NCBI GenBank assembly: GCA_009840595.1
Contig: VXNK01000080.1
Location: forward strand, 1-64,000
Length of the DNA stretch: 64,000 nucleotides
DNA from: Rhodospirillaceae bacterium
GTDB lineage: Bacteria; Pseudomonadota; Alphaproteobacteria; Bin65
Direction: 5' to 3'
Position numbers and translations under genes: made by a program
Notes under the pieces: generated by a model
The model's database searches: none
Told to the model about the DNA's origin: nothing
What the model saw: only the letters and a program-made list of their open reading frames with translations
Part shown: piece by piece, positions 27,602 to 39,231 of the stretch
Layout: each line of letters begins with the position of its first letter
Numbering within the stretch: position 1 is the first letter of the stretch

Positions 27602-30600
27602 TCACTCGGCCGGAACCGGCACTCCGGCGGCGCGCGGATCGCGGCCCAGGAAAACGCGCCCGAAATCGGCCTGGATGGCGATCAGCGACGGCACGACGAA
27701 CAGGACCAGAAGGGTTGCGACCATCAGGCCGAAGACCAGCGTAATCGCCATCGGGATCAGGAACCGCGCCTGGAGGTCGGTCTCGAACAGGAGCGGCGTC
27801 AGACCGCCGATGGTCGTCGCCGAGGTCAGGATGATGGCGCGCAGGCGGTCGCGCGCGCCGTTGGCGATCGCATCGTAGACAGGCTCTCCGGATTCGATGC
27901 GTTCCTTCACCACCGACACCAGGATGATCGAATTGTTCACCACGATGCCCGACAGGCCGATCAGCGCGATCAGGCTGAGGATGCTCAGGTCGAAACCCAT
28001 CAGATAGTGGCCGAGCACCGCGCCGATGAAACCCATCGGGATCACCGACATGACGACCAGCGGCCGCAGGTAGCCGGCGAACACCCAGGCCAGAATAATG
28101 AAGATCAGGGTGAGGCCGATGCCGGCGCCGATCTGCATGTCCTTGAAAGTGCGCCTCTGCTCCTTGTCGCGCCCTTCGAAGCGGTATTCGACACCGTATT
28201 TCCGGGCGATGTCGTCCAGTCCGGACTTTTTCATTTCGGCGACGGCCTGCTGGGTCGTCATCACGCGGGTGTTCAAATCGGCGGTCACGGCGACCTCGCG
28301 CAGCCCGTCCTCGCTCTTGATCCGGGCAAATCCCTGTTTTTCCCGGATGCTGACAACGGCGCCCAGCGGCACGAAACTGCCGTTCGGCGCGCGAAGATGC
28401 AGGCTGTGGAGCGCTTCGGAGGTCAGCCGGTCTTTCGGGAAACGCACCCGGACGACCACTTCCTCGTCGCCGCGCGCAAACCGTTTGGCGATTGCGCCCT
28501 CGAACGTGTTGCGGACCTGGCGGCCGACGCTTTCCGTCGTGAAGCCAAGCGCCCGGCCACGCGGGGTCAACTCGAGGATCGTCTCGATCTTGCCGTAGGG
28601 CAGATTGTCTTCCGTTGCCCGAACGCCCGGGATCGTCTGCAGGACGAGCTTGAGTTCCTCGGCCGCCTTCTTGAGTTCGAGGGTCGATGGGCCGGTCAGG
28701 CGGACATCGACATCCCTGCCTGGCGGCCCGCCGGTTGCCGACTTGATCTTCAGCTGCTGCTGCCCGGGCATGCTGCGAATCCGCTCCTTCCAGGCCGCGA
28801 TGAATTGATCGGACAGGATCGTGCGCCGGTCGGCCGGAACGAGTTGCACGAACATGCCGCCGACATGGCCGCCCCGGACCGGCGATTCGTTCGGCCGGGT
28901 GCCCAAGGGATAGCCGATCACGCTGTAGCTGAAGCGGACCAGGCCGTTCTTGCCGCCGGTCAGGTGCCGTTCCGCGGCGCGCATGGCCCGTTCCATCTCT
29001 TCGACCATTGCCTTTGTGTGCGCCCGCGGCGTCCCGGCGGAAAACTCGACGGTGGCGAAGACGTTGTCGACCTCGGGATTGGCGAAGAAGACGAAATTCA
29101 TGCGCCCGCCGGCGACGATGGACGCAGCGCCGATCAGGGCGGCGAGCGCCAGCGCGACGGTCGTATAGCGCCAGCGTATCGTCGTGCGGACGATCGGGAG
29201 AAAAATCCGCTCGCGGAAAAATTCGAACGCGCGGTCGAACCCGCGCTTGAACGCCATCAGAATGCGGATAAGCAGGCGCAGAACCAGAACCAGGGGAATC
29301 GCGGGCCAGAGCCAGACGAGCGGGATGCCGAACAAGGGCGCAAACCAGCGCGCCGGCCCGCGCCGCCGGGCGGTGAGTTCCAACGCGTGGCGCATATGGC
29401 CGGGCAGCACCAGGAAGCATTCGATCAGGCTGGCGATAATCACGGCGATCACCACCAGCGGGATGGTCCGGATAATGGAACCGATGATGTCGGTAATCAG
29501 CAGCAGCGGCAGAAACGCCGCGATCGTCGTCAGCGCCGCGCAGATCACCGGCGTCGCCATGCGCCGGGCGCCCGCTTCGGCCGACAGCTTGTTGTCGTAG
29601 CCCTGCCGGTGCAGCGCCTCGGAATGCTCGCCGACGACGATGGCGTCGTCGACGATGATGCCGATGGCCATGATGATGCTGAACAGGCTGACCATGTTGA
29701 TCGACTGGCCGGACAGCCACATCACCAGCATCGTCGCGGCCAGCGAGATCGGGATGCCGGCAGCCACCCAGAACGCCACCCAGCCGTTCAGGAACAGAAA
29801 CAGGACGACCAGCACGATCAGCAGTCCGGTCGCGCCGTTCTCGAGCAGCAGGTTGATGCGGCTGCGGACCAGCTCCGCCTGGACGTCGAAACGCTCCAGT
29901 TTCAGGTTGGGCGGCAGCGTCGGGCCGATTTCCGCAAGATACCGGTCGACCTCGTCCGCCAGGATCAGGGCGTCGTCCGCCGGCGTGCGCTTGGCGTGCA
30001 GTTCGATAGCGCGGTTGCGGCCCCGCCAGTAGCTCCGCCCGTCGTCGTCGAAGGCCTCTCGTACATTCGCGATGTCGCGCAGCAGGATTTTCTCGCCGCT
30101 GGCGAGCGACTTGATTTCGATTCTGCCGAGTTCCCGGGCCGATTTGACGTCGCCGACGCTGCGCAGTTGGCGCTCCGCCCGGCCCGCGACATCGCCGGAC
30201 GGGACATCCTGCGTGATCTGGCGGATTTTCTGGGCAACCTCGTTCAGCGTCAGTTCGAGGCGGCGCAGCGTTTCCGGCTTGATTTCGACCAGGATTTCCT
30301 CGCTGCGGCCGCCGCCGATGTCGATCTTGTCGATGCCCCGACGGAGCAGACCGTCGCGGATCTGCTTGGCGTAGACCTTGAGCGCGGCCTCCGAATACGG
30401 CCCGGACACCAGGATGCGCGACAGGGTATCGTAGCGCACGATGCGCCGGACGGTCGGGGTCTCGGCATCCTGCGGCAGGGTGGTCACCTGGCCGACTGCG
30501 GTCTCGATATTCGAAAGCGCGCTCTGCATATCCGAGCCCGCTTCGAATTCGACCGCGATCGAGGCCCGCCCTTCGAAAGCCGAGGATTTGACCGCCTTCA

Positions 30601-30913
30601 CGCTGTCGATGAAGCGGACTTCCCGTTCGACGGCCTGAACGATGTTGCTGTCGACATCGCTGGCACTTGCGCCGGGCCACGAAACGGAAACCAGGACGAC
30701 ATCGATCCCGAAATCGGGAAAAAACTGCGTGGTCATCCGGTACAGGCCGAAGAATCCGGCGACCAGCATCAGCACCATCAGCAAATTCGCCGCCGTGCGG
30801 TGACGCGCGAACAGGCCGATCAGATCGTTCTTCCGGCGGATATTGCGCGGCCCGTATCCGGTATCGGACCGGGTACTGCCCGGCACTCCCGAACGGTCTG
30901 CCGAAACGCTCAT
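27602..30913 (-). CDS. RND-family efflux transporter permease (AcrB/HAE1-like)
   Basis: A 1103-residue inner-membrane proton-driven pump. The first membrane helix is followed by TTQFFPDFGIDVVLVSVSWPGAS, typical of AcrB-like proteins. GIIVDDAIVVGEH carries the proton-relay Asp pair in TM4, and the second repeat is visible from about residue 580. An insertion of two or three hydrophobic stretches near residues 505-560 makes it longer than E. coli AcrB. Starts 10 nt after the adaptor gene; no outer-membrane channel gene is adjacent, so it would use one encoded elsewhere. Confidence 0.92.
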   Translation of the reverse strand: MSVSADRSGVPGSTRSDTGYGPRNIRRKNDLIGLFARHRTAANLLMVLMLVAGFFGLYRMTTQFFPDFGIDVVLVSVSWPGASASDVDSNIVQAVEREVRFIDSVKAVKSSAFEGRASIAVEFEAGSDMQSALSNIETAVGQVTTLPQDAETPTVRRIVRYDTLSRILVSGPYSEAALKVYAKQIRDGLLRRGIDKIDIGGGRSEEILVEIKPETLRRLELTLNEVAQKIRQITQDVPSGDVAGRAERQLRSVGDVKSARELGRIEIKSLASGEKILLRDIANVREAFDDDGRSYWRGRNRAIELHAKRTPADDALILADEVDRYLAEIGPTLPPNLKLERFDVQAELVRSRINLLLENGATGLLIVLVVLFLFLNGWVAFWVAAGIPISLAATMLVMWLSGQSINMVSLFSIIMAIGIIVDDAIVVGEHSEALHRQGYDNKLSAEAGARRMATPVICAALTTIAAFLPLLLITDIIGSIIRTIPLVVIAVIIASLIECFLVLPGHMRHALELTARRRGPARWFAPLFGIPLVWLWPAIPLVLVLRLLIRILMAFKRGFDRAFEFFRERIFLPIVRTTIRWRYTTVALALAALIGAASIVAGGRMNFVFFANPEVDNVFATVEFSAGTPRAHTKAMVEEMERAMRAAERHLTGGKNGLVRFSYSVIGYPLGTRPNESPVRGGHVGGMFVQLVPADRRTILSDQFIAAWKERIRSMPGQQQLKIKSATGGPPGRDVDVRLTGPSTLELKKAAEELKLVLQTIPGVRATEDNLPYGKIETILELTPRGRALGFTTESVGRQVRNTFEGAIAKRFARGDEEVVVRVRFPKDRLTSEALHSLHLRAPNGSFVPLGAVVSIREKQGFARIKSEDGLREVAVTADLNTRVMTTQQAVAEMKKSGLDDIARKYGVEYRFEGRDKEQRRTFKDMQIGAGIGLTLIFIILAWVFAGYLRPLVVMSVIPMGFIGAVLGHYLMGFDLSILSLIALIGLSGIVVNNSIILVSVVKERIESGEPVYDAIANGARDRLRAIILTSATTIGGLTPLLFETDLQARFLIPMAITLVFGLMVATLLVLFVVPSLIAIQADFGRVFLGRDPRAAGVPVPAE

Positions 30914-30923
30914 CGGCGTGGAA

Positions 30924-32306
30924 TCATTGGGTATTGCGGGCAGACGCAGAGGGCACGTTGACCTTCAGGCCCGGCCCGATTTCAGGAAATGTGCGCGCTA
31001 CGATCCGGTCGCCATCCGCGATTTCGCCCCGCACCAGAATGTCGTTGCCGACCCGCCCGGCAATCGTAACCGGCCGCCGCACTAGGCGTCCGTCAACCAC
31101 GACATAGACGAAGCGCCCGTCGTCGAGCGCGTCGTCCGGCAGCCGGAACACGTTCCGGTACGTCGTGTCCGCCATCCTGACCTCAACGAAGACCCCGGGC
31201 CGCAACAGGGTCGTGGTGTCCGTCGCCTGCAAGCGGGCAAACAGGTTGACGCCGCCGCTTGCGCTTGACACCAGGCCGGAAACGCGGGCGATGGTAGCCG
31301 GAAATGTGAAATTGCGGCCGCCCGTCTGCCAGACAACGGATGCCGGCCTGCCGATCACCCTCCCTTCGCGGACCAGTCGGCCGTACTGGGCGTCGCTGAC
31401 CTGGAACTCGGCTTCGAAGCGTCCGGCGTCGGTCAGGCGCGCGATCTTGTCGTTAACCCCGACCTTCTTGCCGATCTCGGTCGAGATATCGCTCAAAAAT
31501 CCGTCGAACGGGGCAACCAGCCGGGTATCGCGCAAGTTCCGTTCGGCGCGGGTAAGGGCCCATTCGGCTCGCGCGATAACCGCTTTCTGCTGGACCAGGC
31601 GCGCTTCCAGCGTTGTCGCGCGGCGTATGCGTTCGTCCAGCCGCTGCCTCTGACCGCTCAAGGCAAGCTTCGAATCGTCGAGCAGCTTCACGGTGCCGGC
31701 CCCGCGTTCGAGCAACGATTGCCGCCGGGCAAGATCGCGCTGACGCAGTTCGATCTGGTTCCGCTCGTGCTGGATCAGGGCTCTTTCGCCCTTCAGGTCT
31801 GCTTCGATCTCGGTCAGGCGCGCTTGCGCCTCGGAAAGCTGGGCTTTGCGTTCCGTCACCGCGATCCGGTAGTCGAACAGGTCGATCTCGACCAGGAGGT
31901 CGCCTTTCCTGACGATGCCGCCGTCGGAAAAGGATTTGGCGACGCGGACAACGCGGCCGGAGACCAGGGGACGTAACTCGACCTCGCGCCCGGCGACGAT
32001 ATTGCCGTAGAGCACCAGCCGCGGCGCGATCGTGCGTTTGGACCCCGTGACCGTGTCGACGAAATAGACCTTTTCCGCCACCGGCTTGCGAACGACCTCC
32101 GGCCGGGTGGCCATCATATACTGGAAGACCAGGAACGCGCCGCCGAGGACGGCCACCGGGACGGCCGCCTTGAACAGCAGTACAATGCCGCGGCCGACCG
32201 CGCGAAAGAATCCGCCCTTTCCGGCAGGCCGCGAAGCATCCGCAGCCGTCCCAATTTCCCCGGACGGCTGCGCCGGCGGACCCTCTTGTTGCTCCTCAAC
32301 TGTCAT
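30924..32306 (-). CDS. RND efflux periplasmic adaptor (HlyD/AcrA-like)
   Basis: A 460-residue membrane-fusion protein: Pro-rich cytoplasmic start, one membrane helix near 40-62, lipoyl halves VSGRVVRVAKSFSDGGIVRKGDLLVEID and LVAPFDGFLSD, a long coiled-coil hairpin between them (~130-235), then beta-barrel domains. It links the RND pump to an outer-membrane channel. ATG with GGAAA upstream; the 272 bp before it divide it from the divergent pentapeptide gene. Confidence 0.92.
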   Translation of the reverse strand: MTVEEQQEGPPAQPSGEIGTAADASRPAGKGGFFRAVGRGIVLLFKAAVPVAVLGGAFLVFQYMMATRPEVVRKPVAEKVYFVDTVTGSKRTIAPRLVLYGNIVAGREVELRPLVSGRVVRVAKSFSDGGIVRKGDLLVEIDLFDYRIAVTERKAQLSEAQARLTEIEADLKGERALIQHERNQIELRQRDLARRQSLLERGAGTVKLLDDSKLALSGQRQRLDERIRRATTLEARLVQQKAVIARAEWALTRAERNLRDTRLVAPFDGFLSDISTEIGKKVGVNDKIARLTDAGRFEAEFQVSDAQYGRLVREGRVIGRPASVVWQTGGRNFTFPATIARVSGLVSSASGGVNLFARLQATDTTTLLRPGVFVEVRMADTTYRNVFRLPDDALDDGRFVYVVVDGRLVRRPVTIAGRVGNDILVRGEIADGDRIVARTFPEIGPGLKVNVPSASARNTQ

Positions 32307-32578
32307 GAGCGCCGACTTTCCTCAAGTAACGACCCGTTAATCGGCTGACCGGCCGTGCGTTCGACAAATAGGAAAACGAATCGCCGATACGAGTCCGTCG
32401 CAGCTTCGTGCGGCAAGTTACGCCAGTTCCGCCAATTTTTCCATTGTGTCGAATTCCCGATCTGCGCACCTGGTAACATAGGCCCTCGCCCGGCCGCACT
32501 CCACGCACCCGAAAGAGCTTGACCTTTGAGGCTGACCGGGGTCCGTGTGGCGCGTTCGGAAAGGAGACCCGGCCGGCG

Positions 32579-33034
32579 ATGACGCGCGCGGAATTCGACG
32601 AGATTTTCCGGAGGCACATGACCTGGCTGCTTACGGGCGGCAAGGCCGGTGCGCGCGGCGACTTCCGTGGCGCAGCGCTCGATGGCCTCAACCTCCACGG
32701 CCACACGCTGGAGGGGGCGGACATGGAGGGCTGCTCGCTGCGCGGCGCCGAACTGATCCGTGCCGACCTGTCCCGCGCCAACCTGAAGGGCGCAGACCTG
32801 TCCGGAGCGTTCATGCACCGGGCGCTGCTGGTCGAGACCGACCTTACCGGCGCCAACCTGGCCGGCGCCGAACTCAACCACGCCAACCTGGAGCGGGCGC
32901 AGTTGGCCGGCGCCGTGCTTGCCGGCGCCGATCTGTACGAAGCCCGGCTTGGCAATGCCGGCCTCGTCGGAACGCGGTTCGACGGCGCAATGCTGGACGG
33001 CGCTCTGGGCCTGTCCGATTCAGCGACCGGATAG
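32579..33034 (+). CDS. Pentapeptide-repeat protein
   Basis: A 151-residue protein. From about residue 28 it consists of repeated A(D/N)LxX units ([52 protein letters not shown]), which build a right-handed quadrilateral beta-helix. Some members mimic DNA and protect gyrase (Qnr/MfpA); others are of unknown use. ATG at 32579 has AAGGAG about 12 nt upstream; a possible start at 32519 adds 20 residues unlike the family. Confidence 0.85.
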   Translation: MTRAEFDEIFRRHMTWLLTGGKAGARGDFRGAALDGLNLHGHTLEGADMEGCSLRGAELIRADLSRANLKGADLSGAFMHRALLVETDLTGANLAGAELNHANLERAQLAGAVLAGADLYEARLGNAGLVGTRFDGAMLDGALGLSDSATG

Positions 33035-33083
33035 CCGACTGCCGGATAGTTCGCATGCAATCCGACGAAGGAGCCTTTACCGT

Positions 33084-33620
33084 ATGACCCTTTACAGCCT
33101 GGACGGGATAACGCCCGACTGCCGCGATGCTCTCTGGATAGCGCCGGACGCCAGCCTGATCGGCAGGGTCTCGCTGGCGAAGGATTCCAGCGTTTGGTGG
33201 CAGGCGGTGCTGCGCGGCGACAACGAGCCGATTAGCGTCGGCGAAGGCAGCAACGTCCAGGATTTCGCGATGCTTCACACCGACATCGGTTTCCCGCTCG
33301 ACATCGGCCGGGAGGTGACCGTCGGCCATCATGTGACCCTGCACGGTTGCACGATCGGCGACCGGGCGCTGATCGGGATTGGCGCAACGGTCCTGAACGG
33401 CGCGACCATCGGCCCGAACTGTCTGGTCGGCGCCGGGGCGCTGGTCACCGAGGGCAAGTCCTTTCCGGAAGGCTCGTTGATCGTCGGCGCGCCAGCCAAG
33501 GCGGTCCGCCAACTGGATGCGCACCAGATCGACGGCCTGCGGTTGAGCGCGCAGTACTATATCGAGAATGCCCGGCGCTACCGCGGCGGGCTGAAGGAGG
33601 CAGGTCCGGCGGTTCGGTAA
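33084..33620 (+). CDS. Gamma-carbonic anhydrase family hexapeptide-repeat protein
   Basis: A 178-residue left-handed beta-helix protein (YrdA/PaaY type). The hexapeptide rungs include [42 protein letters not shown], and metal-binding histidines appear in LHTD and GHHVTLHG. It ends with the family's C-terminal helix. Some members are carbonic anhydrases or act on CoA thioesters. ATG has AAGGAG 9 nt upstream and starts 49 nt after the pentapeptide gene, so the two may be co-transcribed. Confidence 0.88.
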   Translation: MTLYSLDGITPDCRDALWIAPDASLIGRVSLAKDSSVWWQAVLRGDNEPISVGEGSNVQDFAMLHTDIGFPLDIGREVTVGHHVTLHGCTIGDRALIGIGATVLNGATIGPNCLVGAGALVTEGKSFPEGSLIVGAPAKAVRQLDAHQIDGLRLSAQYYIENARRYRGGLKEAGPAVR

Positions 33621-33645
33621 ACGGCCAGGCGCCCGCTAAACGGTT

Positions 33646-34764
33646 CTATCCCCAAACCTCGCGCGAGAGATCGACGATCAGGCCGAGCTTGGCCCACTGC
33701 TCACCGGGGCTGAGTGCGTTGCCGTGGTGCGTGCTGGAGAAGCCGCATTGCGGGCTCAGGCACAGCCGGTCGAGCGGCAGGAACTTCGCTGCCTCTTCGA
33801 TGCGCCGGAGCACGTCGCCGCGGTTTTCCAGTGCGCCGGTCTTGCTCGTAACCAGGCCGAGCACGATCTGCTTGTCGGCGGATGCGCAGGAGAGCGGCTC
33901 GAAACCGCCGGCCCGGTCTGTATCGTATTCCAGGAACAGGCCGTCGACGCCCAGCGTCGGGAACAGGGTTTCCGCCACCCGGCCGTAGCCGCCCTCGGCG
34001 ACCCAGCTGCTTTTGAAATTGCCGCGGCACATATGGGTCGTGACGGTCAGGCCGGCCGGCCGGTCGCGCAGCGCCTCGTTGGTGACGTCGCGATAGAGGC
34101 GCAGCACCTCGTCCGGGTCCTCGCCGCGGTCGCGGAAGCCAGCGCGCTGGCTGTCGTCGCACAGGTAGGCGAAGCTCACATCGTCGATCTGCAAGTAGGT
34201 GCAGCCGGCGTCCGCCAGCGCGGCAATCTCCCGCCGGTAGGCTGCCGCAAGATCGGACCAGAACAGATCCATGTCGGTATAGGCTGCGGGATCGACGGCC
34301 TTTTTGCCGGCGCGCAGCTGCGTCATGCCGGGACCGGGAATCGTGATCTTCGGCGTCGCACCGGGGGCGATTTCGTCGATCGCCGCCGTCAGCCGCCGGA
34401 AGGCGTCGACGAAGATGCCGCCGTCCGGCCAGCCGATTTTCCCGATACAACGGACGAGCGGCGGCTGTTCGGCCACCTTGAAGCCGCCGCCCAGCTCGGT
34501 GCGCCACATCTCCATGCCGTCGAACCCGGCGAGAAAGTCGAGATGCCACCAGTCGCGCTGGTATTCGCCGTCCGTGATCGCCTGCAGCCCGGCATCGCGC
34601 TGGCCCGCAACGACATCGCGAAGCGCCACCCTTTCGACAGCGCGGAAATCGTCTTCGGGCATGTCCCCGGCCTGCCAGCGCCGCCGGGCGTCCGCCAAAT
34701 CCGGCGGCCGGAGCAGGCTGCCGACGTGATCGGCGCGAAACGGCGGTGTCGTACGCTGGCTCAT
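33646..34764 (-). CDS. MetE C-terminal-like methyltransferase (cobalamin-independent methionine synthase II family)
   Basis: A 372-residue TIM-barrel protein similar to the catalytic half of MetE, without the N-terminal half. Zinc ligands are visible as THMCRGN (His and Cys) and SPQCGFSS (Cys), with YLQIDDVSFAYL as a core strand. Such stand-alone proteins move methyl or alkyl groups between thiols and unknown substrates; it does not need to make methionine. It is last in a leftward operon with aromatic ring-cleavage genes, so a catabolic demethylation or thiol-transfer role is plausible. Confidence 0.8.
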   Translation of the reverse strand: MSQRTTPPFRADHVGSLLRPPDLADARRRWQAGDMPEDDFRAVERVALRDVVAGQRDAGLQAITDGEYQRDWWHLDFLAGFDGMEMWRTELGGGFKVAEQPPLVRCIGKIGWPDGGIFVDAFRRLTAAIDEIAPGATPKITIPGPGMTQLRAGKKAVDPAAYTDMDLFWSDLAAAYRREIAALADAGCTYLQIDDVSFAYLCDDSQRAGFRDRGEDPDEVLRLYRDVTNEALRDRPAGLTVTTHMCRGNFKSSWVAEGGYGRVAETLFPTLGVDGLFLEYDTDRAGGFEPLSCASADKQIVLGLVTSKTGALENRGDVLRRIEEAAKFLPLDRLCLSPQCGFSSTHHGNALSPGEQWAKLGLIVDLSREVWG

Positions 34765-35771
34765 GCTGCTTCGTTTTCCTCCGACGGACCGCCGTCATAG
34801 CGGTACAGCCCGGCGATTGCCGCCTTCTGCGCCGCCAGGGCGTAGACGATATCGATGGTCGGCGTGTCGATCCCGGCGATGTCGCCCATTTCGCGCACCG
34901 CGTTCACGATGACATCCAGCTCGACCGGGCGGCCCTGCTCGAAATCCTGCCGTGTCGACGTCTTGAAACCGGCCAGGGAGCCGCCGAGGTCGATGCGCGC
35001 TTCCGCCGTCATGCCGGGATCGAGGCCGAAATGCCGGCCGACCGCGGCGGCCTCTTCGAACATGTCCAGCATGAGTCGGCGAATATCCGGCGTGCCGGCC
35101 ATGACGTCGTTGATCTCTCCGGTAATCATGCTGATCGGCGCGAAAGGCAAATTGCCGAGCAACTTGATCCATACTTCCTGCTGAATACGCGCCGTCGCTT
35201 CGACACCGATTCCGGCAGCAGTCATGGCGTCGACCAGGCCGGTGACCCGCGAACTCAGCGTGCCGTCGGGTTCGCCCAGGATGAAGCGGTTCAGTTTGTT
35301 GTGCCGGATCAGGCCCGGCTCCGGCACATCGCAGGCGATATGGATGACACAGCCGACCAGGCGCTCCCGGTTGCCGAACCGGGCGAGCGCGCCATCGCCG
35401 TCGACCGTCCGGAGCGTCAGGCCGTCATGCTCGCCGAAACCGTCGAACATCCACCAGGGAATGCCGTTCATGGCGGTGACGATCGGCGTCTCGGACCCCA
35501 GCAACGGTTTCAGCATCGGCAGAACGCCCGGCAAGGACGGCGCCTTCACCGCAACGATGACACAGTCTTGCGGACCGAGGTTCGCCGGATCGTCGGAAGC
35601 CTCGACCGCGGCCGTAATCCGGCGCCCCTCGAAATCGAGGCGAAGGCCGCCGCTGCGTATGGCGTCGAGATGGGCGCCGCGGGCGACGACGGAGACCTCA
35701 TGGCCGGCTTCGGCCATCAGGGCGGCGATGAAACCGCCGATCGACCCGGCGCCGACGATGCAGAGCTTCAC
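34761..35771 (-). CDS. 2-dehydropantoate 2-reductase family protein (PanE/ApbA-like)
   Basis: A 336-residue NADP-dependent reductase: KLCIVGAGSIGGFIAALMA Rossmann start, VAVKAPSLPGVL, and a C-terminal all-alpha domain including EVWIKLLGNLPFAPISMIT. GTG start, 1 nt after the aldolase stop. Although it matches ketopantoate reductase, placement in a ring-cleavage operon suggests reduction of another 2-keto acid. It overlaps the MetE-like gene by 4 nt. Confidence 0.82.
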   Translation of the reverse strand: MKLCIVGAGSIGGFIAALMAEAGHEVSVVARGAHLDAIRSGGLRLDFEGRRITAAVEASDDPANLGPQDCVIVAVKAPSLPGVLPMLKPLLGSETPIVTAMNGIPWWMFDGFGEHDGLTLRTVDGDGALARFGNRERLVGCVIHIACDVPEPGLIRHNKLNRFILGEPDGTLSSRVTGLVDAMTAAGIGVEATARIQQEVWIKLLGNLPFAPISMITGEINDVMAGTPDIRRLMLDMFEEAAAVGRHFGLDPGMTAEARIDLGGSLAGFKTSTRQDFEQGRPVELDVIVNAVREMGDIAGIDTPTIDIVYALAAQKAAIAGLYRYDGGPSEENEAA

Positions 35772-35772
35772 G

Positions 35773-36567
35773 CTACGCCCTGTAGGACGGATCGACCGCG
35801 TCGACGGTCCGGCGCAGCGCGTCGAACACGTTCTGGCCGCCGCCGTACTTCCGGTCGAACTGGAGGTTGACCCGGGCGCACTGCTGGCGGACTTCCTCGG
35901 ACAACGGAATCGACGGGCCCGGTATCCCTTCGGCGGCCATCTGGATTTCGCAGGCCCGGTTCAGGGTCCACAGGCGAGCGAAGGCCTCGGCGATGGTTTC
36001 GCCCCAACTCAGCAGGCCGTGGTTGCGCAGGATGAGCTGGCGCTTGTCGCCCAGGCTGGCGAGCAGGCGGACCTTCTCGCCGGGGTTCACCGTGATGCCC
36101 TCGAAATCGTGGTAGGCGACCTGGTTGTAGATCTGGGCCGAATAGAAATTGTTCCAGTCCAGCCCGGCCGTCTTGCACGCCACCGCCATGCCGGCGGTCG
36201 TGTGGGTGTGCATGACGCAGTGGGCGTTGGGGTGATGACCGTGAATGGCGCTGTGGATCGGCAGGCCCGCCGGATTGATGCCCCAGGCGCTGTCGCCGAT
36301 GATGTTTCCGTCCAGATCGATCTTGACCAGATTGGACGCCGTCACCTCCCGGTACATCAGGCCGAACGGGTTGATCAGGAAGTGGACCTCCCCGCCGCTC
36401 GCGCTTTCCGGCACCCGCGAGGTGATGTGGTTGAAGATCAGCTCGATCCAGCCGAGATGGTCGAAGATGCGGTAGCAGGCCGCCAGCTCGACGCGCATAA
36501 GCCACTCTTCTTCGTGGATGTGCGACGGCCGGTCGGCCAGGTCGTCCAGCGTTACGGAACCGTCCAT
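35773..36567 (-). CDS. Class II aldolase/adducin family protein
   Basis: A 264-residue zinc enzyme. The metal-binding histidines appear in HCVMHTHTTAGMA and LRNHGLLSWG, with FNHITSRVPE at the substrate-binding end. Class II aldolases cleave sugar phosphates or act as decarboxylases on ring-fission products. Two ATGs are adjacent; AAGGAGG sits 5 nt before the second (36567) and only 2 nt before the first (36570), so I use the second. In the meta-cleavage operon it could act as the late lyase. Confidence 0.85.
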   Translation of the reverse strand: MDGSVTLDDLADRPSHIHEEEWLMRVELAACYRIFDHLGWIELIFNHITSRVPESASGGEVHFLINPFGLMYREVTASNLVKIDLDGNIIGDSAWGINPAGLPIHSAIHGHHPNAHCVMHTHTTAGMAVACKTAGLDWNNFYSAQIYNQVAYHDFEGITVNPGEKVRLLASLGDKRQLILRNHGLLSWGETIAEAFARLWTLNRACEIQMAAEGIPGPSIPLSEEVRQQCARVNLQFDRKYGGGQNVFDALRRTVDAVDPSYRA

Positions 36568-36577
36568 CATCGCCTCC

Positions 36578-37399
36578 TTATTGAACGCCCATGGTCGCCA
36601 CTGTGCAGCCGACAGCAAAGATCGGGATCGGCGCATAGAACCACAATTCGCCGGTCGCGCCTTCCGTCGCCGCGGCGATCGCGATGAAGGTGCGGATCTC
36701 GAAACCGCCGTGGCCGGCCTCGCGATAGACTTCCTCGTCAGTGTAGGCGAGCAGGTCGTCTTTTCGGTTATTGACGAACTTGTCGAGAAAATCCCGGTCG
36801 AACGCCTCGTTCACCGTGCCGCTGTCCGGCGTGCAGGGCCAGTGCGAGATACCGCCGGTGCCGATGAGCGCGATACGCTCCGGCGCGGCGTCGCAGGCCT
36901 TGCGCAGCGCCTTGCCGAACGCCCAGGTGCGGTGGAGCGGAGTCAGCGGCGGCTCTTGGCAGTTGATGTTCACCGGAACCACCGGCAGGTCGTAGCGCGG
37001 CGTCAGGAAATGCAGCGGCACCGAAATGCCGTGATCGAATTTCCACTCCTGGGCGTAGGCGACGTCGCAATCGTCCATGACCCGGGCGATCAGCCGCTTC
37101 GACAGATCCGGCGCACCCGGAATTCGCCGGCGCTGGATGCCGAGCCATTCCTCGTCCTCGATCGGGCCCTCGTAGAAGTCGGCCATGCCGATGCAATAGG
37201 CCGGCATGTTATCGAAGAAGAAATTGGCGAAATGCTCAGCACCGACGACCACCAGGGCGTCCGGCCGGCTTGCTTCCAGCGCGCCGCGCAGCCTGTGATA
37301 ATGGCTGTAGAACTCGTCGCGGATCGCCGCATCGGCCAGATGCGCCCGGCCGGTGATCCCGGGGGCATGGCTGCATACGCCGGCGAAGACCAGCGGCAT
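36578..37399 (-). CDS. Extradiol ring-cleavage dioxygenase, LigB-type catalytic subunit
   Basis: A 273-residue class III extradiol dioxygenase (LigB fold). VFAGVCSHAPGITG carries the first iron ligand, VVVGAEHFANFF another conserved His region, and GTGGISHWPC follows. Family members use Fe(II) and O2 to open catechols such as protocatechuate or homoprotocatechuate at the meta position. Start ATG at 37399 has GGAGGAG upstream and lies 4 nt after the LigA-type gene, its expected partner. Confidence 0.87.
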   Translation of the reverse strand: MPLVFAGVCSHAPGITGRAHLADAAIRDEFYSHYHRLRGALEASRPDALVVVGAEHFANFFFDNMPAYCIGMADFYEGPIEDEEWLGIQRRRIPGAPDLSKRLIARVMDDCDVAYAQEWKFDHGISVPLHFLTPRYDLPVVPVNINCQEPPLTPLHRTWAFGKALRKACDAAPERIALIGTGGISHWPCTPDSGTVNEAFDRDFLDKFVNNRKDDLLAYTDEEVYREAGHGGFEIRTFIAIAAATEGATGELWFYAPIPIFAVGCTVATMGVQ

Positions 37400-37403
37400 C
37401 GCG

Positions 37404-37706
37404 CTACTCCTCCAGCATGGCGTAAAGGCCTTCGCGCACCTTGCCGTGCTCCTCGACCCCGTCACGCATCGCCTGAATATAGTCGGCCCAAGGATACCGG
37501 TGCATCGCCGCGTAGTGCATCAGGAGTTGGCCGTTGACGCCGAGCACGAACAGCAGGCCGATATCCGGCTTGCGGATGGCCTCCAGTTCCTCGTCCGTCA
37601 ACTCGTATTCCTGCAGCAGGCTTTCCGGATCGGCCTCGAAGCGCTCGCGCACCCGGGGATCGCGGTTGAGCTGGTACATCAGTTTCTGCACATAGTAGAG
37701 GCTCAT
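37404..37706 (-). CDS. LigA-type small subunit of extradiol dioxygenase
   Basis: A 100-residue LigA-like helical protein (YYVQKLMYQLNRDPRVRERFEADPESLLQEY, later NGQLLMHYAAMHRYPW). In protocatechuate 4,5-dioxygenase LigA forms a lid over the LigB active site. The protein is a little shorter than LigA of sphingomonads. ATG at 37706 begins 4 nt after the dehydrogenase stop; a longer frame to 37859 is an extension. Confidence 0.85.
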   Translation of the reverse strand: MSLYYVQKLMYQLNRDPRVRERFEADPESLLQEYELTDEELEAIRKPDIGLLFVLGVNGQLLMHYAAMHRYPWADYIQAMRDGVEEHGKVREGLYAMLEE

Positions 37707-37710
37707 CGCG

Positions 37711-39227
<1,517 letters not shown>

Positions 39228-39231
<4 letters not shown>

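Noticed and set aside
28007-30961. 984-codon plus-strand open frame and 27291-30680 minus-strand alternative frame
   Set aside because: Both shadow the RND permease, which has clear family motifs over its full length.
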